From: Paludibacteraceae bacterium
Lineage (GTDB): Bacteria > Bacteroidota > Bacteroidia > Bacteroidales > Paludibacteraceae
Direction: 5' to 3'
NCBI GenBank assembly: GCA_017464025.1
Contig: JAFUEI010000015.1
Location: 1-32,104 of the forward strand
Length of the DNA stretch: 32,104 nucleotides
Positions 1 through 7,435 of the stretch are shown piece by piece. The position numbers were made by a program, and so were the translations under genes. The notes under the pieces were generated by a model that saw nothing but the letters and a program-made list of their open reading frames with translations, searched no databases and was not told where the DNA came from. Within the stretch, counting starts at the first letter, position 1. Every line of letters begins with the position of its first letter.

Positions 1-48
1 AAAATAATGAGGCATTTCAAACGGAAGAAAACAATAAAGTCACTTCAA

Positions 49-80
49 TTTGCCGATGAGAATTATTTTCAGTATCTTTG
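49..80 (+). promoter_or_regulatory. Bacteroidetes-type promoter of the M13 peptidase gene
   Basis: A -33 box TTTG (49-52) and a -7 box TATCTTTG (73-80, matching TAnnTTTG) are separated by 20 bp, the consensus layout for the Bacteroidetes primary sigma factor. Transcription should start a few bases after 80, which leaves a leader of about 40 nt before the ATG at 126 and rules out the in-frame TTG at 78 as the start. Confidence 0.8.
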
Positions 81-125
81 CGCCGATTTTGTGACGGGCG
101 AAGAAACAAAAAATCCAATAAATAT

Positions 126-2129
126 ATGAAAACAAAACATGTATTTCTGATTGCATTGACCATTATGACAGCATCATGCAGCAAACAACAGACTACGGGT
201 ATCGACTTGCAGAATCTTGATACCACCGTTATCGCGCAAAACGATTTCTACCGCTACGCATGTGGCGGATGGATGGAGCGCAACCCGCTTACGGCGGAAT
301 ACAGCCGCTTCGGCTCGTTCGACAAACTGGCAGAGAACAACCGCAAGCAGCTCAACGAACTCATTGAGGGCATTGCCGCCAAGCCGCAGCGTCAAGGCAC
401 TCTCGGGCAGAAGATAGCCGACATCTACAATCTGGCCATGGACACTACACGCCGCAATGCCGAAGGCATCGAGCCGCTGCGCGAGAGTCTGGATGCCATA
501 GCGGCTATCAGCGACCGCAGCCAACTGTCGTTAGCCTTAGGCAAATCGATGGACTATGCTTTGTGGGCGATGTATGTTGATGCCGATGAGCTGAACAGCT
601 CGATGAACATCCTGAAGACCTATCAGGCCGGCTTCGGTTTGGGAGAGAAGGAGTATTACTTCGACGAGGATGAGAACACGCTCAAGATACGCAATGCCTA
701 TCAGCAGCATATTGCGCGCATGTTCGGTCTGTTCGGTTATGCCGATGGCGACGCGCTGGCACAGACCGTGATGCGTCTGGAGACGCGTCTGGCAGGTGCC
801 GCCAAGACCAATGTGGAACTGCGCGACCCGATGGCCAACTACAACAAGATGTCTATAGCCGACCTCAAGACATTAGTGCCTGAAGTGGACTGGGACGTAT
901 TCCTCGGGGCGATGAATATCCATACGGACAGCGTGAGCGTTGGACAGGTGAAGCACCTGCAGGAGGCCGGCCGCATGCTGGCGGAAGAGCCGCTTGAAGA
1001 CCTCAAGACGCTTTTTGCCTGGCAGACCATCAACGGGGCCGCAGCCTATCTGAGCGACGAGATTTATATGGCCAATTTTGATTTCTACGGGAAAGTGCTC
1101 TCCGGAAAGGAAGAGCCCAGTCCGCTCTGGAAACGCGCCGTGAGCACTGTCAACGGGACGCTGGGCGAGGCCGTAGGACAGGTGTATGTGAAGAAGTATT
1201 TCCCGCCTAAGGCAAAAGCCCGCATGGTGCAGTTAGTGAAGAATCTGCAGACAGCACTGGGCGAGCGTATAGACGAGCAGGACTGGATGTCGGATACCAC
1301 CAAGCAGCAGGCTCACGAGAAGCTGGCGACCTTTTACGTAAAGATAGGCTATCCTGACAAGTGGCGCGACTATAGCGACCTGCAGATTGACAAGGCCGAG
1401 TCTTACTATGCCAACCTGCAACGGGCGGCCAAGTTTGAGCAGGAGTACAGCCTCAGCTTCATTGACAAACCCGTGGACCGCGACAAGTGGTACATGACTC
1501 CCCAGACAGTGAATGCCTACTACAACCCCTCTACCAATGAGATCTGTTTCCCTGCAGGTATTCTTCAGTATCCTTTCTTCGACATGAATGCCGACGATGC
1601 CTTCAACTACGGGGCTATCGGCGTTGTCATCGGACATGAGATGACCCACGGCTTCGACGACCAGGGAGCACAATTTGACAAGGATGGCAATCTGCACAAC
1701 TGGTGGACGGAAGAAGACAAGAAGAAGTTTGAAGCACGGACCCGTGTGATGGCAGCATTCTTCGACAAGATAGAGGTGGCCCCCGGCGTATATGGCAACG
1801 GAGAGCTCACGCTGGGTGAGAACATAGCCGACCACGGCGGACTGAACATATCGTTCCAGGCTTTCCGTAATGCCACCCAAAAGCATCCTTTGCAGGTGCG
1901 TGACGGCTTTACGCCCGAGCAGCGTTTCTTCCTGGCCTATGCCAACCTGTGGGCAGGCAATATCCGTCCGGAGCAGATACTGGTGCAGACCAAGTCGGAC
2001 CCCCACTCGCTGGGCAGGTGGCGAGTCAATGGTGCGCTACCGCATATCAATGCCTGGTATGAGGCATGGAACGTAACGCCCGAGAGTCCGCTCTACGTGG
2101 CTCCTGAAGACCGTGTAAGCATTTGGTAA
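126..2129 (+). CDS. pepO: M13 family zinc metallopeptidase, lipoprotein (PepO/neprilysin-like)
   Basis: A 667-residue zinc endopeptidase of family M13, the usual length for the family. The N-terminus is a lipoprotein signal: hydrophobic stretch, then lipobox TASC with the acylated cysteine at residue 18, so the protein should be membrane-anchored outside the cytoplasm. The catalytic HExxH motif is HEMTH at residues 504-508 (zinc ligands H504 and H508, catalytic E505). The third ligand lies in ENIADHGG (E565, with D569 supporting). The NAYYNP substrate-binding motif lies about 60 residues before the HExxH. Members cleave oligopeptides; no specific substrate can be inferred here. The ATG at 126 is chosen because the promoter at 49-80 lies just upstream and the signal peptide begins there. 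The next gene starts 3 bp after the stop, so the two are probably cotranscribed. The gene symbol reflects the family only. Confidence 0.93.
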   Translation: MKTKHVFLIALTIMTASCSKQQTTGIDLQNLDTTVIAQNDFYRYACGGWMERNPLTAEYSRFGSFDKLAENNRKQLNELIEGIAAKPQRQGTLGQKIADIYNLAMDTTRRNAEGIEPLRESLDAIAAISDRSQLSLALGKSMDYALWAMYVDADELNSSMNILKTYQAGFGLGEKEYYFDEDENTLKIRNAYQQHIARMFGLFGYADGDALAQTVMRLETRLAGAAKTNVELRDPMANYNKMSIADLKTLVPEVDWDVFLGAMNIHTDSVSVGQVKHLQEAGRMLAEEPLEDLKTLFAWQTINGAAAYLSDEIYMANFDFYGKVLSGKEEPSPLWKRAVSTVNGTLGEAVGQVYVKKYFPPKAKARMVQLVKNLQTALGERIDEQDWMSDTTKQQAHEKLATFYVKIGYPDKWRDYSDLQIDKAESYYANLQRAAKFEQEYSLSFIDKPVDRDKWYMTPQTVNAYYNPSTNEICFPAGILQYPFFDMNADDAFNYGAIGVVIGHEMTHGFDDQGAQFDKDGNLHNWWTEEDKKKFEARTRVMAAFFDKIEVAPGVYGNGELTLGENIADHGGLNISFQAFRNATQKHPLQVRDGFTPEQRFFLAYANLWAGNIRPEQILVQTKSDPHSLGRWRVNGALPHINAWYEAWNVTPESPLYVAPEDRVSIW

Positions 2130-2132
2130 ACC

Positions 2133-2945
2133 ATGTTGGCAGAAATTATCTCATACGCCCTTGTGCTCCACTCGGTGGTGCCGGTGCGCAGCCAGCCTTC
2201 GGAAGGTGCGGAGCAGGAGACACAACTGCTGTTTGGCGAGACGTGTGTCATTACGGAAGAGCTGTCCCGCTGGTACAAGATTCGTAACGACTACGACGGG
2301 CAGACCGGCTGGGTGGACTTCAAGATGGTGACGCTCGTTTCCGAGGAAGAATACCGCCGCTATTGTGCGTCGGACCTTACCGCTGTCGTGCGTATGCCTA
2401 TGGCCTATGCTGTCAGTGAGGGAAACGGACAGACCTTTCCTCTGACGGCAGGCACTCGGCTGAGCAACTATAAGGACGGACAGTTTGAAGTGCTGGGCAG
2501 CCGCTTCCGTATCGACCCTGACATGGTGGCGGCAACGCCCTTGGAACTGACACGTGACAACTTCATGCAGACGGTGCGCTTCTTCCTCAATATCCCCTAC
2601 CTATGGGGAGGAAAGAACTGTATGGGAATGGACTGCTCGGGCTTTTCGGGCGTGCTGCTCTCGCTGTTCGGCAAGCGCCTGCTTCGTAATGCGCGTGAGC
2701 AAGTGACGCAAGGTACCGAAGTGGGTTTCCTGCAGGAGGCCCGATGCGGCGACCTCGTGTTCTTCGACCATCACTCCATCAATCCCGACAACACGGCTAT
2801 CTCTCATGTAGGTATCCTGCTCTCGCCCGATACGGTGATTCACTGCTCGGGACGCGTCAAGGCGGAGCGTATCGACACAAACGGCATTATATCTGCCGAG
2901 ACAGGGCAATATACCCACGACTTGCGTGCCATCCGGCGCTACTGA
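2133..2945 (+). CDS. SH3 domain-containing C40 (NlpC/P60) peptidase
   Basis: A 270-residue protein with bacterial SH3-like regions in the N-terminal half (about residues 8-130) and a C-terminal NlpC/P60 cysteine peptidase domain (about 140-270). The catalytic cysteine is C168 in the DCSGFSG motif, the catalytic histidine is H225 in SHVGILL, and H237 in VIHCSG fits the third position. Members of this family cut gamma-D-Glu to diamino-acid bonds in peptidoglycan stem peptides, often of recycled wall fragments. No convincing signal peptide is visible: the chain enters the SH3 fold almost at once, so either a cytoplasmic location or a misplaced start is possible. It starts 3 bp after the M13 peptidase stop and has no promoter of its own, which points to a two-gene operon. 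Confidence 0.9.
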   Translation: MLAEIISYALVLHSVVPVRSQPSEGAEQETQLLFGETCVITEELSRWYKIRNDYDGQTGWVDFKMVTLVSEEEYRRYCASDLTAVVRMPMAYAVSEGNGQTFPLTAGTRLSNYKDGQFEVLGSRFRIDPDMVAATPLELTRDNFMQTVRFFLNIPYLWGGKNCMGMDCSGFSGVLLSLFGKRLLRNAREQVTQGTEVGFLQEARCGDLVFFDHHSINPDNTAISHVGILLSPDTVIHCSGRVKAERIDTNGIISAETGQYTHDLRAIRRY

Positions 2946-2967
2946 CGGATAAGGTATATATGACAAT

Positions 2968-2998
2968 AACAGCGCATCTCCGAAGGGGATGCGCTGTT
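2968..2998. terminator. Hairpin between convergent genes, likely bidirectional terminator
   Basis: An 11-bp perfect inverted repeat (AACAGCGCATC at 2968-2978 with its complement at 2988-2998) lies between the stop codons of the peptidase (+, 2945) and elongation factor P (-, 3021). No long T-run follows on either strand, so it is a weak match to the intrinsic type. Its position between convergent genes supports the call. Confidence 0.6.
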
Positions 2999-3020
2999 GC
3001 TATAAATGTCACTGAGTGTC

Positions 3021-3587
3021 TCAAGCTTTTACGCGCTCGCAGTAGCTGCCGTCGCGGGTATCCACACGGATAATTTCGCCTTCGTTGATGAAGAGGGGAA
3101 CGCGTATTTCTGCACCGGTCTCCAGCTTGGCAGGCTTGAGGGTGTTGGTAGCGGTGTCGCCCTTCAGACCGGGCTCGGTGTAAGCCACTTGCAGTTCCAC
3201 CTTCGTGGGCAGTTCGGCAAAGAGTACGGTGTCGGTAGAGGCATCACTTACAACATCGCAAATCATACCTTCTTTCAGGTAGTCAACACCTGTGATAAGG
3301 TCGTGAGCGATAGGAATCTGCTCGTAGGTCTCCTGGTTCATGAAGATGTAGTCGGCACCTTCCTGGTAGAGATACTGGTAGGGACGGCGCTCCACGCGGA
3401 CGTCTTCCAGCTTCTCGCCGATATTGAAGCGGCGCTCCAGCACACGGCCGTCAACCACATCCTTGAACTTAACGCGCATGATGGTGTTGCCCTTGCCGGG
3501 TTTTACATGCAGGAATTCGATAACGAAATACAAACGGCCGTCCATACGGATGCAAACGCCGTTCTTGATGTCTTGGGAGTTAATCAT
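3021..3587 (-). CDS. efp: Translation elongation factor P
   Basis: A 188-residue protein matching elongation factor P in length and in its three-domain beta-barrel pattern. EF-P binds ribosomes stalled at consecutive prolines and promotes peptide bond formation. The N-terminal KOW-like domain carries the loop KPGKGN with K32 at its tip, where EF-P is modified in many bacteria; the arginine of rhamnosylated EF-Ps is not present. The sequence continues through the FNIGEKLEDVRVERR and YLYQEGADYIFMNQETYEQI segments typical of domains I-II and ends in the domain III signature region around TRDGSYCERV. It is transcribed from its own promoter (3685-3715) with a leader of about 90 nt and converges on the NlpC/P60 gene. 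Identification is secure; the modification state cannot be read from the window because no modification enzyme lies nearby. Confidence 0.97.
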   Translation of the reverse strand: MINSQDIKNGVCIRMDGRLYFVIEFLHVKPGKGNTIMRVKFKDVVDGRVLERRFNIGEKLEDVRVERRPYQYLYQEGADYIFMNQETYEQIPIAHDLITGVDYLKEGMICDVVSDASTDTVLFAELPTKVELQVAYTEPGLKGDTATNTLKPAKLETGAEIRVPLFINEGEIIRVDTRDGSYCERVKA

Positions 3588-3684
3588 AATATGAAGTGTT
3601 TATAATGTTGGTTTTCTTTTGCGGCGCACATGCTCTGAAAGGCATTCAGCCAAGAGATAGAGAAGCGGGTATATTTTGACGGTG

Positions 3685-3716
3685 CAAAGTTAATATATTT
3701 TTTGCAATCACGCAAC
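3685..3716 (-). promoter_or_regulatory. Bacteroidetes-type promoter of efp
   Basis: Read on the minus strand, a GTTG -33 box (3713-3716) and a TAACTTTG -7 box (3685-3692) are 20 bp apart and point toward efp, whose ATG ends at 3587. This indicates that efp is transcribed independently of the sirtuin gene upstream. Confidence 0.75.
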
Positions 3717-3725
3717 ATGTCGGTC

Positions 3726-4421
3726 TCAACAGTAGCGCTTTGTCAGCATGTCGCATAATTCGGGCACACCTTCGGCCGCCCGTTTGCGGATATGCATGAC
3801 GCGGTCTTTGTAAGACCCGAACTTCGGCAACCCGGGGTCAACCACGTAAACGGGCGTATTCATCGGTACATATTGCAGCAGTGAGGCGGCCGGATAAACA
3901 TTGAGCGAGGTGCCCACTACGACGAACAATTCGGCTTCCGAAGCGATGCGGATGGCTTGGTCGAACATGGGTACGCCTTCGCCAAAGAATACGATATACG
4001 GTCTGAGCAGCGATCCGTCGGGATGGCGTGCGTCAAGAGGCTGCTCCCAGCCTGGGCAGGGAACGGTGGCCAATTCGTCGTATGACGAGCGCAGTTTCGT
4101 AATTTCGCCGTGCAGGTGTGTGATGTGTGTGGAGCCTGCCCGCTCGTGGAGGTCATCGATGTTCTGCGTGACCACTTGCACGTCGAAGTGCCGCTCCAGT
4201 TGCGCTATTGCCAGATGGGCGGCGTTGGGCTGCTTCTCCAGCACCTCTTTGCGGCGCTGGTTGTAGAAGTCAATGACGAGAGGACGGTTGCGCTCGATAG
4301 CCTCATGGGTGCACACGTCTTCAATGCGATACTTGTCCCAGTAGCCGTCTGCATCGCGGAAGGTGGACAGGCCGCTATCGGCACTGATGCCGGCACCTGT
4401 AAATACTACGATTCGTTTCAT
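3726..4421 (-). CDS. cobB: Sir2-family NAD-dependent protein deacylase (CobB-like)
   Basis: A 231-residue sirtuin that removes acyl groups from lysines with NAD+ as cosubstrate. It shows GAGISADSG and TFRDADGYW (NAD-binding Rossmann loop), TQNIDDLHERAG, the catalytic HLHGE histidine, LRPYIVFFGE, and GTSLNVYPA near the end. The FYNQRR segment carries the Tyr and Arg that mark class III sirtuins able to act on succinyl- or malonyl-lysine as well as acetyl-lysine. The structural zinc module between HGE and LRP is unusual: only one cysteine remains, so the four-Cys zinc site appears lost. The ATG ending at 4421 is preferred over a start 33 codons upstream, because that extension would run through the promoter and has no sirtuin features. 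Divergent from the DUF5606 gene. Confidence 0.93.
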   Translation of the reverse strand: MKRIVVFTGAGISADSGLSTFRDADGYWDKYRIEDVCTHEAIERNRPLVIDFYNQRRKEVLEKQPNAAHLAIAQLERHFDVQVVTQNIDDLHERAGSTHITHLHGEITKLRSSYDELATVPCPGWEQPLDARHPDGSLLRPYIVFFGEGVPMFDQAIRIASEAELFVVVGTSLNVYPAASLLQYVPMNTPVYVVDPGLPKFGSYKDRVMHIRKRAAEGVPELCDMLTKRYC

Positions 4422-4448
4422 AAAGCAAGGGTGTTTTGGTTTGCGTTG

Positions 4449-4477
4449 CAAAGATACGAAAAATTTGCGTATTCCAA
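4449..4477 (-). promoter_or_regulatory. Bacteroidetes-type promoter of the sirtuin gene
   Basis: On the minus strand, a TTG -33 box (complement of 4475-4477) and a TATCTTTG -7 box (4449-4456) are separated by 18 bp. The predicted start lies about 20 bp before the ATG ending at 4421. It overlaps the divergent promoter at 4464-4495. Confidence 0.65.
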
Positions 4478-4495
4478 TAATTTGCACTAATTTTG
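4464..4495 (+). promoter_or_regulatory. Bacteroidetes-type promoter of the DUF5606 operon
   Basis: TTTG (4464-4467) and TAATTTTG (4488-4495) are separated by exactly 20 bp, and the DUF5606 ATG follows at 4523. The -33 regions of this and the divergent sirtuin promoter interleave, so two polymerases could not occupy both at once. Confidence 0.8.
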
Positions 4496-4522
4496 CAGCC
4501 ACTTTAACAATACAATGCAACT

Positions 4523-5059
4523 ATGCTGAAGAATATCCTTGCAGTAACCGGCAAGCCCGGATTGTTCCGCCTTGTAAGCCGCGGCAACAATATGCTCATC
4601 ATTGAATCGCTGGAAGACGGCAAACGTATGCCCACTTATGCCCGTGACAAGATAGTCAGTCTGGCCGATATTTCGATGTTTACCACGGGTGAAGACAAGC
4701 CGTTGCACGAGGTGCTGACCGCTCTTTACACCAAGCAGGAGGGAGCTCCTGTCGGCTTCGAGGCCAAGAAGGCCGACAACGAGCAGTTGCGCGGCTTCTT
4801 TGCGGAAGTGGTGCCGGACTTTGACCGCGACCGCGTATATCCGTCGGACATCCGCAAACTGATCCAGTGGTACAACCTGCTGCTGAAAGCAGGCATTACC
4901 GACTTCTCCGTAGAGGAAGAGGGTGGCGAAGAGACAAATGAGGAAGGTGCAATCAAGAGGGAAGAGGCTCCCAAGAAGGCAGCTCCCAAGCAGCAGGTGA
5001 AGACGCAGAAGTCGGCCGCCGTAAGCGCCAAGACGGGCGTGGGGGCCAAGCGCGGATAA
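4523..5059 (+). CDS. DUF5606 domain-containing protein
   Basis: A 178-residue protein of the Bacteroidota-specific DUF5606 family; its function is not established. Residues 1-135 form the conserved part, beginning MLKNILAVTGKPGLFRLV, with a short beta-rich start followed by a helical segment (YPSDIRKLIQWYNLLLKAGI). The last 45 residues are a low-complexity charged tail, first Glu-rich and then Lys/Ala/Gln-rich, and are probably disordered. It is the first gene of a three-gene + cluster driven by the promoter at 4464-4495, followed by a Nif3-like protein and a zinc-ribbon protein. The basic tail could bind nucleic acid or ribosomes; that is inference only. Confidence 0.88.
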   Translation: MLKNILAVTGKPGLFRLVSRGNNMLIIESLEDGKRMPTYARDKIVSLADISMFTTGEDKPLHEVLTALYTKQEGAPVGFEAKKADNEQLRGFFAEVVPDFDRDRVYPSDIRKLIQWYNLLLKAGITDFSVEEEGGEETNEEGAIKREEAPKKAAPKQQVKTQKSAAVSAKTGVGAKRG

Positions 5060-5104
5060 TACCGGCAAGCAACTTCAAAAACATATATCCGCAGACCGTA
5101 TCAG

Positions 5105-5872
5105 GTGACTGCCAATGAAGTAATCAATATCATAGAATCTGTAGCGCCGCTGAGTCAGCAAGAGGGGTGGGATAATTCGGGGTTGCAGGTTGGGCAGAGG
5201 GCGACCGTTGTCACCCGCGTGTTGCTTTGCACCGACCTGACAGAGGCTGTGCTTGACGAGGCGCAGCGGAAAGGCTGTGAGATGATAGTCTCCCACCATC
5301 CGCTGTTGTTTCACGGGCTGAAGACCGTGGAGGGGCTTACGCCGCAGGAGCGTTGCGTCATTCAGGCTATACGGCACAACATCGTGCTCTATTCGTCGCA
5401 TACGGCGATGGACACATGGTTGCATGGCGTGAGCGGGCGCATGGCCGACAAATTAGGTATTACGGATTATCAGATTCTGTCTTCCACAGGAGAAGGCACG
5501 GGGCTTGGCGTGATAGGGACGCTTCCGACGCCGATGACAGAGGAAGAGTTGCTGGCACTGGTGAAGCGCACTTTCCGCGTGCCGGCTGTGCGCTATGTGT
5601 CGGGCGCTTGTCGTCCGGTCAGCCGCATCGCCATGTGCGGCGGGGCAGGCAGCGAGTTTGCACAAGAGGCGTTTCGTCAAGGGGCGGAGGCCTACTTGTC
5701 GGCCGACTTCAAATATCATGAGATGCAGGCATGGGAAAACCGTCTTCTTGTGATGGACATCGGCCACTTTGAGAGCGAGCAATACACCAAAGAAGTATTC
5801 CGCGACCTGCTGGCGGGCCGTGTGGATTGCCTCTTCGCCGAGACCGACCGCAGCCCTGTGCGCTACTTCTGA
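5105..5872 (+). CDS. Nif3-like dinuclear metal center protein (YbgI/GTP cyclohydrolase I type 2 family)
   Basis: A 255-residue member of the NIF3/YbgI family, the short form close to E. coli YbgI. Family members form toroidal hexamers with a two-metal site; the physiological reaction is unsettled, despite the database label GTP cyclohydrolase 1 type 2. Expected metal ligands are visible: H64 and H65 in VSHHPLLF, D103 in HTAMDTW, H221 in IGHFESEQ and E225 four residues later. The N-terminal signature PLSQQEGWDNSGLQVG is also present. The start is the GTG at 5105: it gives the expected N-terminus, and I see no good in-frame ATG at this position. It lies 45 bp after the DUF5606 stop with no promoter between, so the two are probably cotranscribed. 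Confidence 0.9.
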   Translation: MTANEVINIIESVAPLSQQEGWDNSGLQVGQRATVVTRVLLCTDLTEAVLDEAQRKGCEMIVSHHPLLFHGLKTVEGLTPQERCVIQAIRHNIVLYSSHTAMDTWLHGVSGRMADKLGITDYQILSSTGEGTGLGVIGTLPTPMTEEELLALVKRTFRVPAVRYVSGACRPVSRIAMCGGAGSEFAQEAFRQGAEAYLSADFKYHEMQAWENRLLVMDIGHFESEQYTKEVFRDLLAGRVDCLFAETDRSPVRYF

Positions 5873-5914
5873 AGAACCCACCGCTAAACATAACAACAAA
5901 CAAATATTATAACA

Positions 5915-6685
5915 ATGGAACAGGAAAAACAGGAAATGACCAACGAGCAGAAACTGCGCATGCTCTATGAGCTGCAACAGGTTGACTCGAAAATCGACGA
6001 GCTCCGCATTCTTCAGGGCGAGCTCCCCATCGAAGTGAAGGATATGGGTGACGAGGTGGAAGGCCTCAAGACCCGTCTGAAGAACATCGAGAACGAGATT
6101 AAGGAACTTGAGACCCAAATCAGCGACCGCCGTGTGCAGATTGAGAATGCGAACGCCGCCATCAGCCGCTACAAGGAGCAGCAGGACAACGTGCGCAACA
6201 ACCGCGAATACGACAACCTGACCAAGGAAATCGAGTACCAGTCGCTCGAGATAGAGCTCTGCCAGAAACGTATCAAAGAGTACACCGCCACCCTTGAAGC
6301 CCGTCAGGCCGACAAGGCCAAGACCATAACCGACATTGAGGATCGTACGGTGGACCTCAACCAGAAGAAGGCCGAACTGAACGATATCCTCTCGGAGACG
6401 AAGGAGCAGACCGAGGCCCTCATGGCCCGCTCACAAGAGATAGAGGGGCAGATTGAGGACCAGCGCGTGCTGACTGCCTTCAAGCGTATCCGCAAGAATG
6501 CCCACAACGGTCTGGCCGTTGTTACGGTGGAGCGCGACGCCTGCGGCGGCTGCCACAACAAGATTCCTGCACAGCGCCAGCTGGATATCCGTCTGCGCAA
6601 GAAGATTATCGTGTGTGAATACTGCGGGCGAATTCTTATAGACACCGATATGGCCAACGAGGTCCGCAGCGAAGAGACAAAATAA
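5915..6685 (+). CDS. Coiled-coil protein with C4-type zinc ribbon
   Basis: A 256-residue protein. Residues 10-190 are almost entirely charged heptad-type sequence predicted to form a long antiparallel coiled coil. The C-terminus carries a four-cysteine zinc ribbon: C210 and C213 in CGGC, C234 and C237 in CEYCGR. This is the conserved bacterial family of coiled-coil C4 zinc-ribbon proteins (zf-RING_7 type), whose role is not firmly established; DNA or RNA binding has been suggested for relatives. It is regularly found next to Nif3-like genes, as here, where the Nif3 gene ends 42 bp upstream, so the two probably share a process. The ATG at 5915 is supported by an A-rich, SD-free leader typical of Bacteroidota. 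A terminator follows at 6711. Confidence 0.88.
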   Translation: MEQEKQEMTNEQKLRMLYELQQVDSKIDELRILQGELPIEVKDMGDEVEGLKTRLKNIENEIKELETQISDRRVQIENANAAISRYKEQQDNVRNNREYDNLTKEIEYQSLEIELCQKRIKEYTATLEARQADKAKTITDIEDRTVDLNQKKAELNDILSETKEQTEALMARSQEIEGQIEDQRVLTAFKRIRKNAHNGLAVVTVERDACGGCHNKIPAQRQLDIRLRKKIIVCEYCGRILIDTDMANEVRSEETK

Positions 6686-6710
6686 CCGTTTTCATCGGGA
6701 AAACAGCAGG

Positions 6711-6740
6711 AGGGTGCAGCCACGGCTGCACCCTTTGTTA
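6711..6740 (+). terminator. Intrinsic terminator after the zinc-ribbon gene
   Basis: The inverted repeat AGGGTGCAG (6711-6719) and CTGCACCCT (6726-6734), with loop CCACGG, is followed by a T-rich stretch TTGTTA. It ends the DUF5606-Nif3-zinc-ribbon cluster ahead of the thymidine kinase promoter. Confidence 0.75.
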
Positions 6741-6781
6741 ATATCCTTTGGTGTCGTTGGTGTTTTTTCATTCGCGTAATC

Positions 6782-6812
6782 TTGCGCTATCTGAAAAATA
6801 TGTTTACCTTTG
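6782..6812 (+). promoter_or_regulatory. Bacteroidetes-type promoter of the tdk-priA-CPBP cluster
   Basis: A TTG -33 box (6782-6784) and a TACCTTTG -7 box (6805-6812) with a 20-bp spacer. The ATG at 6800 lies inside this promoter, so translation of thymidine kinase should begin at the next in-frame ATG, 6842. Confidence 0.75.
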
Positions 6813-6841
6813 CAAGCACTAACCGAAACACTCCTTTCCCT

Positions 6842-7435
6842 ATGTTTTCCGAACGAGACACCCAGGGCCCGCGCCTTCGCAGAGGCTCTATCGAGGTGGT
6901 ATGCGGCTCGATGTTCTCCGGCAAGACCGAAGAGCTGATACGCCGCATGAAGCGGGCGCAGTTTGCCAAGCTGCGCGTTGAGATATTCAAACCCGCTATT
7001 GACGTGCGCTATTCCGAAGAAGAAGTTGTGAGTCACGACCGTCGTGCCATTCCATCGACACCCGTAGAGTCGTCAGGAAGCATCCTGCTGCTGTGCAGCG
7101 ATGTGGATGTGGTGGGCATTGACGAGGCCCAGTTTTTTGATGACGGGATAGTGGATGTATGCAGTGAGCTTGCACGCAGAGGGATACGCGTTATCGTGGC
7201 CGGTTTAGACATGGACTACCAGGGCAAGCCATTCGGCCCCATGCCCGCCCTGCTGGCCATTGCCGAAGACGTATATAAGACCCATGCCATTTGTGTCCAT
7301 TGCGGCGACCTTGCCTACGTCTCCCACCGCTTGGTGGACAGCAACAAGCGCGTGCTGCTTGGCGAGACCGAGAAATACGAGCCGCTCTGCCGTCACTGCT
7401 ATGAAAAGGCCCTCCGCGGCGAACAACCCGTCTGA
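6842..7435 (+). CDS. tdk: Thymidine kinase (type II)
   Basis: A 197-residue cytoplasmic enzyme that phosphorylates thymidine with ATP in the pyrimidine salvage pathway. The P-loop is GSMFSGKT at residues 22-29 and the Mg-binding/catalytic region is DEAQFF from D94 (catalytic base E95). The lasso-domain zinc site is formed by CVHC (C151, C154) and CRHC (C183, C186). Length and motif order match bacterial type II thymidine kinases. The start at 6842 is chosen because upstream in-frame starts fall within the promoter. The stop overlaps the priA start (TGATG at 7433-7437), indicating translational coupling and cotranscription. Confidence 0.96.
   Translation: MFSERDTQGPRLRRGSIEVVCGSMFSGKTEELIRRMKRAQFAKLRVEIFKPAIDVRYSEEEVVSHDRRAIPSTPVESSGSILLLCSDVDVVGIDEAQFFDDGIVDVCSELARRGIRVIVAGLDMDYQGKPFGPMPALLAIAEDVYKTHAICVHCGDLAYVSHRLVDSNKRVLLGETEKYEPLCRHCYEKALRGEQPV

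Noticed and set aside
1233-2006. 257-codon minus-strand ORF opposite the M13 peptidase
   Set aside because: It lies over the catalytic HExxH region of a well-supported gene and shows no independent family features.
6800-6841. Upstream in-frame ATG (6800) as the thymidine kinase start
   Set aside because: It overlaps the -7 promoter box, so it would not be in the transcript; the extra residues are not part of the kinase family.
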